Source: a bacterium (GTDB taxonomy: Bacteria; Myxococcota_A; Bradymonadia; UBA7976; UBA1532). From it: a stretch of DNA of 64,000 nucleotides. This document shows, in pieces, positions 28,685 to 37,033 of the stretch. The notes beneath the pieces were generated by a model. The model saw nothing but the letters and a program-made list of their open reading frames with translations. It did not search any database and was not told the DNA's origin. The stretch is from positions 1 through 64,000 of the forward strand of contig JAUHXC010000020.1 in the NCBI GenBank assembly GCA_030427205.1, given 5' to 3'. Position numbers and translations under genes: made by a program. The number at the start of each line of letters is the position of its first letter. Within the stretch, counting starts at the first letter, position 1.

Positions 28685-29568
28685 CGCTCATCGCCTTCGT
28701 CGGCAGCGTCTTCTCGCCGGCCTACTACCGCGCCCGCCAGCGCGACCGGCGGGCCGATCCGGCGGACTTCTGCGCGATCAACGTGCACATCGCCGGCCCC
28801 GACGGCGAGCTGTGGGTCTTCACCGAGGGCGGCCGCGTCGACCGCGATATGGGCCACTTCGACCTGGAGAGCGCGCACGGTTCGACCCGGCTCGAGCGGC
28901 GCGACGGCGAGCTGCACATCGTCTTCGACGAGCGCACGACGCCGTTCTTCCAGCGCATGCCCAAGCGCATCTCGGGGCGCATCCGGCTGATCCCGGGCGC
29001 GCGCTTCGATCACCCGGTCGAGATCGATCTGCAGGGGCGCCATCGCTGGTGGGGCCTCGCCCCGCACAGCCGGGCCGAGGTGGTGCTCGACCGGCCGGGG
29101 CTGCGCTTCTCCGGGCCGGCCTACCACGACTGCAATCAAGGCACCGAGGGCCTCGAAGACGGCTTCGTGCGCTGGGATTGGAGCCGGGCCGAGCTGCCCC
29201 ACGGCACCGCGGTGCTCTACGACGTCGAGCCGCGGCGCCGGCCGGGCCAGCGGCGCGAGCTGGGTTTCCTGTTCGGCGCCGACGGCACGCTGGCGCCGTT
29301 CGAGGCCCCCGAGCGGCGCGGCCTGGGCCGGGCGACATGGGGCGTCGACCGCGGCACCCGGGTCGATCCCAACGGCAGCGCGAAGGTCGAGCGTACGCTG
29401 GTGGCCAGCCCGTTCTACGCCCGCTCTGTGATCCGGACGACGCTCGGCGGGCATGATGCGCTGGGGGTGCACGAGACCCTCGACTGCGATCGCTTCGCGG
29501 CCGGCTGGGTCCGGTTCCTCTTGCCGTGGCGCATCCGGCGGGCCCCGCGCCCGCGATCGGGAGGCTGA
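28618..29568 (+). CDS. crtC: Carotenoid 1,2-hydratase (CrtC)
   Basis: A 316-residue enzyme. No ATG precedes the conserved N-terminus, so the GTG at 28618 (giving MAPGGYLWWYVDAVS) is the start, inside the end of crtD. CrtC signatures: WWYVDAVSDCGRYALTLIAF, GSVFSPAYYRAR, INVHIAG and YHDCNQGTEGLEDGFVRWDW (about 173), followed by a beta-rich C-terminal half. It adds water across the terminal C1-C2 double bond of an acyclic end, producing a tertiary 1-hydroxy group. With CrtD next to it, it defines the acyclic-end branch of the pathway. Confidence 0.92.
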   Translation: MAPGGYLWWYVDAVSDCGRYALTLIAFVGSVFSPAYYRARQRDRRADPADFCAINVHIAGPDGELWVFTEGGRVDRDMGHFDLESAHGSTRLERRDGELHIVFDERTTPFFQRMPKRISGRIRLIPGARFDHPVEIDLQGRHRWWGLAPHSRAEVVLDRPGLRFSGPAYHDCNQGTEGLEDGFVRWDWSRAELPHGTAVLYDVEPRRRPGQRRELGFLFGADGTLAPFEAPERRGLGRATWGVDRGTRVDPNGSAKVERTLVASPFYARSVIRTTLGGHDALGVHETLDCDRFAAGWVRFLLPWRIRRAPRPRSGG

Positions 29569-29570
29569 TC

Positions 29571-30071
29571 ATGTGGACCGATCCGATCTTCTGGGCGGTG
29601 GTGGTGCTGATGGCCGTCGCCATGGAGTTCTGGGCGATGTTCCTGCACGGCCGCCTGTGGCACGGCGTGCTCTGGCCGACCCACGAGTCCCATCATCGCC
29701 CGCGCACCGGCCCGTTCGAGTTCAACGACATCTTCGCGGTGTTCCACGCCGGCGTGGCGATGTTCCTCATCATCTACGGCTTCGAGAGCAGCCACGGCCG
29801 CGTCTCGGAGCTGATGATCGCCGCCGGCTTCGGCATGAGCGCGTTCGGCATGGCCTACTTCACCGTGCACGATGGCTTCATCCACGGGCGGCTGCCGGTG
29901 CAGTTCCTCGCGAAGTTCAGCTACTTCCGCCGGGTGCGCAACGCGCACAAGGTGCACCACCGCAAGGACCACGTCGGGCCCTATGGGCTGTTTCTCGGCG
30001 AGTGGGAGCTGCGGCGGGCCAAGAAGCGGCGCATCGCTGCCCGTCAGTCCCGCGAGGTGATGGGGGCCTGA
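29571..30071 (+). CDS. crtZ: Beta-carotene 3-hydroxylase (CrtZ, di-iron membrane type)
   Basis: A 166-residue membrane protein, last gene of the crt operon. GGGAGG lies 6 nt before the ATG at 29571, two nt after the crtC stop. Di-iron histidine boxes are HESHH (about 39), HDGFIHG (about 101) and RNAHKVHHRKDH (about 124). Four hydrophobic segments frame them. It hydroxylates C3 of beta-rings, which needs CrtY upstream. Only 13 nt separate its stop from the convergent lipoprotein gene. Confidence 0.94.
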   Translation: MWTDPIFWAVVVLMAVAMEFWAMFLHGRLWHGVLWPTHESHHRPRTGPFEFNDIFAVFHAGVAMFLIIYGFESSHGRVSELMIAAGFGMSAFGMAYFTVHDGFIHGRLPVQFLAKFSYFRRVRNAHKVHHRKDHVGPYGLFLGEWELRRAKKRRIAARQSREVMGA

Positions 30072-30084
30072 GCGGTCGGCGCGG

Positions 30085-31467
30085 TCATGGCTCGGCCCGC
30101 GGCGAAGGCGCGCGGGGCACGAAGTCGACCGAGTTGTCGTCGGTATCGCCGTGGTCGATGCGGGTCAGCGCGGTGCCCGGCGGCACGTCGGCGGCCCCGG
30201 CGGTCTCGCCGAAGAAGTTGGCGCCAACGTTGCCGTAGGCCAGCGCGTCGAGCACGCCCTCGGCGTCGACGAGCTGCAGGTTGTCGGGCCCGTTCTGCAG
30301 GTCGGCCGCGCCGTCGAAGAGGTCGGCGAGCGGCGCGAGCTCGGGCGCGGCGTCGACGTCGACGACGAGGTAGTAGCCGTCGTCGCCGATGGCCCCGGCC
30401 AGCTCGATGGTGGCGTAGGCCGCGCCGTTGGCCCCGTTGATGGCGACGAGGCTCAGGCCGTCGACCGCGGCGCCGGGCGGGCCCCACAGCTCGATGAAGA
30501 CCCCCGGGCCGTCGCCGCCGTCCTCGTCGTAGTACAGCTCGTTGATGATGATCGCGCCGCCGGGCGCCGGCGCGCAGGCGCCGTCGACGCAGGCGTTCTC
30601 GCAGGGCCGCGGCGGGCCGAATTCGAAGCACGGGTCGTCATCGAGGTCGTCGCAGGTGGCCACGGCCGGGCCCTCGCAGCGGGTCTCGCCGGGCGCGCAT
30701 TCGTCCACGCAGGCGCCGGCGCAGGGGCTCCAGTCGCCCCAGGCGCCCAGCGCGCAGGCCCGGGTCTCGACGCCGTCGCCGCGCTCGCCGCAGGCGCGCT
30801 CTTCAACGGCGCCGTCGCGGCATTCGTCGGGGTCGACGCAGTCTTCGGGCGGGCGGAAGTCGCCTTGCGCGCAGATCCGCCGGCGGGTGCCGCGGTCGTT
30901 GAGGCCGCACGGCTCTTCTTCGACGGCGCCGTCGACGCAGCGATCGGGATCGGCGCACGGGCCGTCGTCGATCCAGGCGTCGTCGACGCAGCGCTGCGGC
31001 TGCGCGCCGCGCGCGTTGAGACCGCAGGGCACGTCGCGGCGGGTGCCGTCGATACAGTTCAGGGGCAGGGCCATGTCGGGATCGGGCGGCGCCATGTCGG
31101 GCTCGGGCGACGCCATGTCGGGATCAGCCAGCGCCATGTCGGGCTCGGGCGGCGCCATGTCGGGATCGATGGGGATCATGTCCGGGATCGGCGGGCCGGC
31201 GTCCGTGGCGGGCGGCGCCATATCTGTCTCGGGCGGCGACATATCGGCTTCGTCAGGCGCCATATCTGTATCGGCCGGCGCCACATCTGCGTCATCCGGC
31301 GCAATATCGACCGCGGCGTCGATCACCGGGTCGGGATCGCGGGCGCTCGCGTCGGTCGAGGCGTCGGCGCCGACATCGATCGGCGGCGCGTAGTCACCCC
31401 AGCGCTCGTCGGCGGGCGCGCAGCCCCCGAGGGCGAGCAGGCAGAGCCCGATGAACAGCCGTCGCAC
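30085..31467 (-). CDS. Lipoprotein with Asp-Met-Ala-Pro heptads and lamin-tail domain
   Basis: A 460-residue lipoprotein. The start is a GTG at 31467 with AGGAGG 4 nt upstream, and the signal ends at the lipobox ALGGC. Next comes a low-complexity spacer (about 54-132) of seven-residue units of the form xPDMAPP. Residues about 133-290 are Cys-rich with repeated CxDGxxxxxPCG modules. The C-terminal part (about 300-460) is a lamin-tail domain: IIINELYYDEDG at its start, then FIELWGP, LSLVAINGANG and YYLVVDVD. The domain is widespread in secreted proteins of this group, where it may bind nucleic acid or ligands; here it is presumably displayed on a stalk outside the cell. The neighbours suggest no specific task. 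Confidence 0.88.
   Translation of the reverse strand: MRRLFIGLCLLALGGCAPADERWGDYAPPIDVGADASTDASARDPDPVIDAAVDIAPDDADVAPADTDMAPDEADMSPPETDMAPPATDAGPPIPDMIPIDPDMAPPEPDMALADPDMASPEPDMAPPDPDMALPLNCIDGTRRDVPCGLNARGAQPQRCVDDAWIDDGPCADPDRCVDGAVEEEPCGLNDRGTRRRICAQGDFRPPEDCVDPDECRDGAVEERACGERGDGVETRACALGAWGDWSPCAGACVDECAPGETRCEGPAVATCDDLDDDPCFEFGPPRPCENACVDGACAPAPGGAIIINELYYDEDGGDGPGVFIELWGPPGAAVDGLSLVAINGANGAAYATIELAGAIGDDGYYLVVDVDAAPELAPLADLFDGAADLQNGPDNLQLVDAEGVLDALAYGNVGANFFGETAGAADVPPGTALTRIDHGDTDDNSVDFVPRAPSPRAEP
31072..31305 (-). repeat. 21-bp coding tandem repeat (PDMAPPE heptads)
   Basis: Within the lipoprotein gene, about 11 units of exactly 21 bp can be followed by their CAT (minus-strand ATG) at 31072, 31093, 31114, 31135, 31156, 31177, 31219, 31240 and 31261, with one unit decayed to Gly at 31198. 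The units at 31282 and 31303 have Val and Ile instead of Met. The units most similar in DNA are toward the 3' end of the gene, so the array probably expanded recently there. Confidence 0.9.
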
Positions 31468-31550
31468 GGCGCCTCCTCTCGACCGGGGATCGCGTGGGGC
31501 CGATATAGCGCGAGCGTTCGATTCGGGGAAAGCGCGATCGCGGCGGTCGG

Positions 31551-32186
31551 TCAGAAGGTGAGGCCGACCCGCACGGCGAAGCTCAGCTCGGCCAGCTCGC
31601 CGAAGTCGACCGCGTGCGCGCCGATGTCGCGGGGGTCGTCGACGCCGCGGGTCGAGCGGTGGGAGATCGCGGCGGTCGCCGCCTGGCCGGTGATCTCGCC
31701 GGTCAGCGGCCCGATGCGCAGGCGGCCGCCGACCTCGAGCCCGAGCAGCGCGTCGTGGGCCTCGACGCTCGCGCCGGTGTTCGAGTCGACGGCGCTGCCG
31801 CGGTAGCCCATCCAGGCGCCGACCACCGGCGACCACAGGCCGCCGGCGTCGTACATCAACGCCGCCTGCATCGCGCCGCTGGTGGCGGCCTCGTCCCACA
31901 GCAGGTCGGCGCGCAGCTCGGTGGTGAGCCAGCCGCCGTGGCGCTCGCCGTAGAGCACGCCGACGCCGCTCATGCCGCGGTCGGCGCCGCGTACGGTGGC
32001 CTGCGAGACGAGGCTGCCGCGCATGCCGACGAGCAGGAGCGTCTCGGCGTCGTCGTCAGTGTCGGATTCGGCGGACGCGTCGGCGTCGGGGCTGGCGCGG
32101 GCGGGGGTGGCGGCGAGGGCGACCGCCAGCGAGAGGGCGGGCAGGATGGCGAGGAAGAACGGGTGGCGCGGGTCGAAGCGGCGCAT
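31551..32186 (-). CDS. Small exported protein, probable outer-membrane beta-barrel
   Basis: A 211-residue protein. GGAGG lies 7 nt upstream of the ATG. A signal peptide ends about residue 32 (ATPARAS), followed by an acidic stretch rich in Asp/Ser (33-48). The rest alternates hydrophobic and small polar residues in strands separated by short turns and ends in Phe (VRVGLTF), the usual recognition signal for outer-membrane barrel insertion. With roughly 160 barrel residues, 8 strands are expected. No family is recognised. It precedes the lamin-tail lipoprotein on the same strand with an 83-nt gap. Confidence 0.78.
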   Translation of the reverse strand: MRRFDPRHPFFLAILPALSLAVALAATPARASPDADASAESDTDDDAETLLLVGMRGSLVSQATVRGADRGMSGVGVLYGERHGGWLTTELRADLLWDEAATSGAMQAALMYDAGGLWSPVVGAWMGYRGSAVDSNTGASVEAHDALLGLEVGGRLRIGPLTGEITGQAATAAISHRSTRGVDDPRDIGAHAVDFGELAELSFAVRVGLTF

Positions 32187-32259
32187 GGTGAAACCTCCGG
32201 AGGTCGGTGAACGCGCCTCCGGACCGGTTTCTCCGCAGATTATTCGATGGATTCCGGCG

Positions 32260-33285
32260 CTATCCCGCGCGCTCGACGCCCGCGGCGATCTCGAACGCGA
32301 AGACCGCGTGGCCGGCGGCGCTCAGCGCTTTGGCGGCGGCCGCTTCGTCGGCGGCGTCGGTGGCGTAGATCCAGGCCAGGTCGCCGCCGCCGGCGCCGGT
32401 CGGTTTGACCCCCGCGCCGCGGCTCTGCGCGATGCGGTGCAGTTCGTGGTGCGTCGCGGTGCACAGGTCGGCGCCGGCGTCCCGACCGAGCGCGTCGATG
32501 GCGATCCGGCCGGCGTCGGCGGCGGCGGCCACCCCCCGCCGATCGCCGGCGCGCCAGGCGTCGATGCCGGCCCGCGCGGCGAAGCCCAGCTCGGCCATGC
32601 GCCGGGCGTGGCCGGCGGGGTCTCTGGCGGCCCAGCGGGTGACGACGTCGACGAGGCGCACGGTGCTGGCCGAGTCGCCGCTCCACACCGCGTGAATCGG
32701 CCCGTGGTGGGTGGGCAGGTCTTCGGCGTGGCCCGCGCCGTCGGCGGCGGGCAGGCCGTCCATCGGCGCCAGCGCGCGGTCGTTCAGCCAGCGGTAGGCC
32801 AGCGCGCCGCCCAGGCTCGACGCGGCGATGTCGGCGCCGCTGCCGGTGCCCTGAACTCCGCGGTGCACCGTCTGCGCCAGCCGGTAGGTGGCCCGGCCGT
32901 CGGGCCAGCGCTCGCCGGTGAGGGCCGCGGCGAGGGCGACGGTGGTCGCCGCGCTGCTGCCGAGGCCCAGCTTGCGGCGCCCGAGCGGGGTTTCGGCGTA
33001 GAGCGCGTCGCTGTCGAGGCGGTAGCGGCCGGCGATCGGATCGCCCAGGCGCGACAGCAGCCCGCGCACGAGCGGCAGGTGCTCGGCGGTCTCGTCGGCG
33101 GGCCAGCGGATGGTCCCGTGGCTGCCGGCGTCGACGGTGATCGCCTGTGTTTCGGCGTCGATCTCGACGGCGCAGCGGGCGTGGCGGTCGACGGCGACGA
33201 CCAGCGCCGGCGCGCCGCCGAGCACCGCGTACTCGCCGAGCAATATCAGCTTGCCGGGCGCGCGATAGGCGTAGGTCGTCTTCAT
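32260..33285 (-). CDS. mvaK2: Phosphomevalonate kinase (GHMP family)
   Basis: A 341-residue GHMP kinase. N-terminal motif APGKLILLGEYAVLGGAPAL (about 9) has the GEYAVL form typical of phosphomevalonate kinases, whereas mevalonate kinases usually show GEHAVV. The ATP loop is LGLGSSAATTVAL (about 104); GSGADIAASSLGGALAYR (about 148) and the C-terminal KPTGAGGGDLAWIYA (about 295) are also present. It would phosphorylate mevalonate-5-phosphate. It starts 7 nt after mvaD stops and lacks its own ribosome site, so coupling is likely. Mevalonate kinase activity is a less likely alternative. Confidence 0.85.
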   Translation of the reverse strand: MKTTYAYRAPGKLILLGEYAVLGGAPALVVAVDRHARCAVEIDAETQAITVDAGSHGTIRWPADETAEHLPLVRGLLSRLGDPIAGRYRLDSDALYAETPLGRRKLGLGSSAATTVALAAALTGERWPDGRATYRLAQTVHRGVQGTGSGADIAASSLGGALAYRWLNDRALAPMDGLPAADGAGHAEDLPTHHGPIHAVWSGDSASTVRLVDVVTRWAARDPAGHARRMAELGFAARAGIDAWRAGDRRGVAAAADAGRIAIDALGRDAGADLCTATHHELHRIAQSRGAGVKPTGAGGGDLAWIYATDAADEAAAAKALSAAGHAVFAFEIAAGVERAG

Positions 33286-33292
33286 GAGGGCG

Positions 33293-34258
33293 TCAGTCGA
33301 CGATCCGCGCGCCGGGGCCGGGGCCGGCCTCCAGGACGTCTTCCGGCGGCACCAGCGATTGCAGCGTCGCCCGCACCTGATCGGCGTCGGCCGCGGCGCA
33401 CAGCACCTTGACGTGCGGTCCGGCGTCCATGGTGTACCAGGCGCCGATGCCTTGCGCCCGCAGGTCTTCGACGGCGTCGGCCACGTCCAGCGTGATGCCG
33501 CGCCAGTAGCGCAGGGGCGGGTCGGCGGCGAGCATGCAGGCGTGCATCCGGCAGGTCGAGCGCTCCATCACCGCGCCGAGGCGGGGCAGGTCGCGGTCGA
33601 CGATGGCCGCCCGCGCCTCGACCAGATCGGCGGGGTGCGACTCGACCCACGGCGCGTAGTAGGGGCTGGTCTGCTTGGTGAGCGCCATGCCCGCCCGGCT
33701 GCTCGTCTTCTTGGGGCCCTTGGTGAGGCGGGCGACGAGCATACGCAGGTCCCAGGCGTCTTCGGCGCAGAGCTGCTGCACCCGACCGCGGGTCTTCTCC
33801 AACTCGACCAGCCCGCCGAGCAGCGAGCGCGGGGCCGAGCCCGAGCCTTTGCGCACCAGATCGATGAAGCGCGGGTCGTCGACCGCCGTGTCCGGATCGA
33901 GGCCGGCGGCGGCCCAGGCGGCGGTGGCCAGCGCGGCGGCGCCGCTGGCCGAGCTGGCCAGCCCCGAGGCGGTGGGCACGCCGTTCTTGCTGGTCACGCT
34001 GGCCCGGTGCATCACCCCGGCGATGGCCCGGATGCCGTCGAGCAACTGCACCACCCGGGCGTCGTCCCGCGGCTGCCCGTCGAGCACGAAGCGGTCGCGC
34101 TCGAGCGCCGGATCGAAGCGCACGGTGGTGCGGGTGACGAGGTCGTCGAGCGTCAGCGAGATCGAGCCCACGTCGGGCAGGTTCTCGGCGGCGTCGCGTT
34201 TGCCCCAGTACTTGATCAGGGCGATGTTGATGCCCGCCTCGGCGGTGGCGCGGCGCAT
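33293..34258 (-). CDS. mvaD: Diphosphomevalonate decarboxylase
   Basis: A 321-residue enzyme of normal length. Signatures: NIALIKYWGKRD (about 11), SISLTLDDL, the ATP loop VPTASGLASSASGAAALA (about 93) and KGSGSAPRSLLGGLVEL (about 137). GGGAGG stands 4 nt before the ATG. It converts mevalonate-5-diphosphate to isopentenyl diphosphate with ATP and CO2 release. With the adjacent kinase it supplies the last two steps of the mevalonate route; the earlier enzymes are not in this window. Product probably serves the carotenoid operon nearby as well as other isoprenoids. Confidence 0.95.
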   Translation of the reverse strand: MRRATAEAGINIALIKYWGKRDAAENLPDVGSISLTLDDLVTRTTVRFDPALERDRFVLDGQPRDDARVVQLLDGIRAIAGVMHRASVTSKNGVPTASGLASSASGAAALATAAWAAAGLDPDTAVDDPRFIDLVRKGSGSAPRSLLGGLVELEKTRGRVQQLCAEDAWDLRMLVARLTKGPKKTSSRAGMALTKQTSPYYAPWVESHPADLVEARAAIVDRDLPRLGAVMERSTCRMHACMLAADPPLRYWRGITLDVADAVEDLRAQGIGAWYTMDAGPHVKVLCAAADADQVRATLQSLVPPEDVLEAGPGPGARIVD

Positions 34259-34289
34259 GGAGCCTCCCGGCGCGGCAGGGGGTGGAGCG

Positions 34290-35606
34290 TCAGATCTCGA
34301 GCGGCGCGCTGCCCACGAGGGCCTCGACGTCGGCGATCTCCTTGGGGATCTCGGCGGTCAGCACCTCGGGCGCGTCGGCGGTGACCCGCACGTCGTCCTC
34401 GATGCGGATGCCGATGCCGCGCCACTCGGGGCCCACCGTCTCGTCGTCGGGCGAGACGTAGATCCCCGGCTCGACGGTGAGCACCATGCCCGGCTCGAGC
34501 GAGCGCGAGGTGCCGCGCAGGTAGTAGCTGCCCACGTCGTGCACGTCCATGCCCAGCCAGTGGCTGGTGCGGTGCATGTAGAAGCGCTTGAAAGTCTCCT
34601 GCTCGATGAGCGTATCGACCTCGCCTTCGAGCAGACCCAACTCGACGAGGCCCTCGACGAGCACCTTGACCGTCAGATCGTGCACCGACTCGAACGTGCG
34701 CCCGGGGCGGCAGTGGTCGATGGCCCGCTTCTGCGCCTCGAGCACCAGCGCGTAGAGCGCGCGCTGCTGGTCGTTGAACTTGCCGTTGACCGGCCAGGTG
34801 CGGGTCACGTCGGCGGCGTGGTAGTCGACCTCGCAGCCGGCGTCGATGAGCACCAGATCGCCGTCTTCGAGCACCCGGCTGCCGGCGCGATAGTGCAGCA
34901 CGCAGGCGTTGGGCCCGCTGCCGACGATGCTGGTGTAGGCGTTGCGCTGCGCGCCGCGCACCAGCCACTCGTACTCCATCGCCGCCTGCAGCTGGGTCTC
35001 GCGCAGCCCCGCGCGGGTGGCGGCCATCGCCCGCCGATGGCCCATGCCGGTCAACGCCGCCGCCTTGCGCATCGCGTCGAGGGCGCCGGGGTCCTTGATC
35101 AAGCGCAGCTCGTGCAGCAGCGGCTGCGGATCGAGCACGTCGCCGGGGGTGTCGATGCCCTTCTTGCGCATGTGCCGCGCGGCCTTGAGCCCGCGCAGCA
35201 CCGTCTGGTCGTGGGCTTCGCGGCCATCCCGACCCAGCCCGTAGTAGAGCCGGGTCGCCCCGTGCAGGTAGCCCGGCAGGCGCTCGGGCAGCTCGTCGAT
35301 GGGGAAGGCCTTGTCGACCCCCAGCGCGGTCGGCGCCGCCTCGACGCCCAGGCGGTGGCCGTCCCAGATCTCGCGCTCGGCGTCGCGGATGCGCAGGAAC
35401 AGGATCACCCGATCGCCTTCGTCGCGATGCGGCGCGATGATCAGGGCCGACTCGGGCTCCTCGAATCCGGTCAGGAAGAAGAGGTCGGAGTCCTGACGAT
35501 AGTCATGGTGCACGTCGTTGTTGCGGATGGTCTCCGGGGCGGCGAAGACCAGGGCGACGGCGTCTCGCATGCGCACGGACAGTCGCTGACGGCGCTCGGC
35601 ATACAT
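34290..35606 (-). CDS. pepP: Xaa-Pro aminopeptidase (M24 family)
   Basis: A 438-residue metallopeptidase, nearly the length of E. coli PepP. I chose the ATG at 35606 (MYAERRQRL) since GGAGAG lies 7 nt upstream; an upstream in-frame ATG would add 14 residues. The N-terminal creatinase-like domain includes NNDVHHDYRQDSDLFFLTGF. Metal ligands are visible in LVLIDAGCE, ADVTRTWP, SHWLGMDVHDVG, LTVEPGIYV and GIRIEDDV, the D-D-H-E-E set for two Mn2+. It removes N-terminal residues preceding proline in the cytoplasm. Upstream of and co-oriented with mvaD (31-nt gap). Confidence 0.95.
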   Translation of the reverse strand: MYAERRQRLSVRMRDAVALVFAAPETIRNNDVHHDYRQDSDLFFLTGFEEPESALIIAPHRDEGDRVILFLRIRDAEREIWDGHRLGVEAAPTALGVDKAFPIDELPERLPGYLHGATRLYYGLGRDGREAHDQTVLRGLKAARHMRKKGIDTPGDVLDPQPLLHELRLIKDPGALDAMRKAAALTGMGHRRAMAATRAGLRETQLQAAMEYEWLVRGAQRNAYTSIVGSGPNACVLHYRAGSRVLEDGDLVLIDAGCEVDYHAADVTRTWPVNGKFNDQQRALYALVLEAQKRAIDHCRPGRTFESVHDLTVKVLVEGLVELGLLEGEVDTLIEQETFKRFYMHRTSHWLGMDVHDVGSYYLRGTSRSLEPGMVLTVEPGIYVSPDDETVGPEWRGIGIRIEDDVRVTADAPEVLTAEIPKEIADVEALVGSAPLEI

Positions 35607-35767
35607 GGTGGGTCTCTCCGGGGATGGCGCTCGGCGAAGAGTCGACATACCAGGGATGCAGCAGTCTTCGAAGAAGTATCATCCGCGCGTGATTTCGCGG
35701 CAGGCGGCGAGGGGCGGCCGGAGAGTTCGGCCCGTGTGACGGCCGCCCTGACAGGCGGGCCGCGCGC

Positions 35768-36271
35768 TCAGAGAGCGACAGCGGCCGCCGGGCCGGTGCG
35801 CTGGGCGCGCAACATCTCGGGGGTCAGCAGCAACGTCTCGCCGGTGTGTCGATCGCGCACGAGCAGCGCGCCGTCAGCCTGCATCTCGGCGTCGCCGATG
35901 TGCAGCCCGTCGACCTCGACCCGCAGCGTCTCGGGGCCGACCTGCTCGATGCGCCAGGTCTTGCCGTCGCGATCCACCTGGATCGCGCCGTCGACCATCT
36001 GCACCTCACCCGAATCGGCGACCGGGTTCGAGCCCGTCCAGAACTCGAGCAGGTTGAAGATGAACACGTCGCCCAGCGCGAAGAGGGTGTAGACCTGCAG
36101 CGCGCCGAAGACCCAGAACACCGCCTGAGTCATGATGCCGCCGTTGTCGATCGTGCCGTTCCAGGCGTGCAGCTTCTTGACGGCGGTGAAGCTGCCGTAG
36201 CAGCCGGCGAGACCGGTCGACGCGGCGGCGACGAGCACGAGGCGCAGCGCGCGGGCGCGTAGAGCGTTCAT
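35768..36271 (-). CDS. DUF3332 lipoprotein
   Basis: A 167-residue protein. An ATG four codons upstream exists, but the ATG at 36271 follows GGAGAG by 4 nt and begins the lipoprotein signal (LVAAASTGLAGC, Cys about 24). The sequence after the Cys, YGSFTAVKKLHAWNGTI, is the DUF3332 signature, followed by two hydrophobic stretches and a beta-rich C-terminal part with alternating charged residues. The function of this family is not known. The gene is second in a two-gene unit (42-nt gap). Confidence 0.88.
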   Translation of the reverse strand: MNALRARALRLVLVAAASTGLAGCYGSFTAVKKLHAWNGTIDNGGIMTQAVFWVFGALQVYTLFALGDVFIFNLLEFWTGSNPVADSGEVQMVDGAIQVDRDGKTWRIEQVGPETLRVEVDGLHIGDAEMQADGALLVRDRHTGETLLLTPEMLRAQRTGPAAAVAL

Positions 36272-36313
36272 CGGTCTCTCCATGAGTTGGGGCGGCGCGG
36301 GCCGCCGGGGCCT

Positions 36314-36907
36314 TCAGCGGGCGGCGGCCGCGGGGCGCAGCCGGATCTCGGCGGGCGAGATGGCTTCGACGTCGGGGGTCGGCGCCGCCTCGTCGAGGCC
36401 CTCGATGACCGTGCCCTCGGCGGCGAGGGCCGCCATCGACGAGACCGGCTCGCCGAGGATGCGCTTGAGGCCGTCGATGGCGTCGGAGATCGTCGCCCCG
36501 CCGTGCTCGCCGACGACGACCATCAGGTACGGCTTGCCGTCGATCTCGAAGCGCTGCGCCACCCGCGCCCCGGCGGGCACGCCCGGCTCGGTGCGCGGGG
36601 CCCGCTGACGCAGGCCGCGCACGCGGGCGGCCATCCGGTCGACCCAGCGGGTCCGCGCCGGCGCCTGCTGCTGGCGGAAGTCTTCGAGGGCGACCCGAGC
36701 CAGCGCCTCGCTGGTGCGCTGCCCGGCGCGGGTGGCGATGAAGCCGCCCTCCATGAAGGGTTTGCCCTCGACCCCGGCGACGACGTCACCGTTCATGTCG
36801 GTCAGCACCACCGCCCGCGGACGGTGCCGCCGGGTGACGTTGATCAGGTAGTGACGGGTGGCCAGATCCGGCCGACGGCTGCGATTCGACCTGCGCTCGA
36901 CGATCAT
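36314..36907 (-). CDS. Protein of unknown function
   Basis: A 197-residue soluble protein. AAGGGGG is about 3 nt upstream of the ATG. The N-terminal segment PRAVVLTDMNGDVVAGVEG and a central KPYLMVVVGEHGG resemble the beta-strands of a Roadblock/LC7 or profilin-like fold, separated by an Arg-rich helix (about 75-115); this is a structural guess. No signal peptide. It precedes the DUF3332 lipoprotein gene and has its own promoter candidate just upstream. Confidence 0.7.
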   Translation of the reverse strand: MIVERRSNRSRRPDLATRHYLINVTRRHRPRAVVLTDMNGDVVAGVEGKPFMEGGFIATRAGQRTSEALARVALEDFRQQQAPARTRWVDRMAARVRGLRQRAPRTEPGVPAGARVAQRFEIDGKPYLMVVVGEHGGATISDAIDGLKRILGEPVSSMAALAAEGTVIEGLDEAAPTPDVEAISPAEIRLRPAAAAR

Positions 36908-36951
36908 GAGATCCCCCTTGGATCAAGGCCGCTTCCAGCAGCGGATGACCC

Positions 36952-36980
36952 AAGCTAACGGGTGTCCTACATGTAGTCAA
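36952..36980 (-). promoter_or_regulatory. Promoter candidate with overlapping palindrome
   Basis: On the minus strand TTGACT (36980-36975) is followed after 17 nt by TAGCTT (36957-36952), a -10 of the TAGNNT type often seen in high-GC bacteria. The gene starts at 36907, giving a leader of about 40 nt. The perfect 10-bp palindrome CTACATGTAG (36967-36976) overlaps the end of the -35 and the spacer and would suit a repressor site. Confidence 0.45.
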
Positions 36981-37033
36981 GAAGAATACACGGTGCGATA
37001 TGTGCGCACAGGTGCGGGCGGCCGGTTGCCGGG

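Noticed and set aside
35700..35767. Intrinsic terminator after the DUF3332 gene
   Set aside because: A CCGCC/GGCGG stem can be drawn in the gap, but it is short, has mismatches when extended and no T-run follows.
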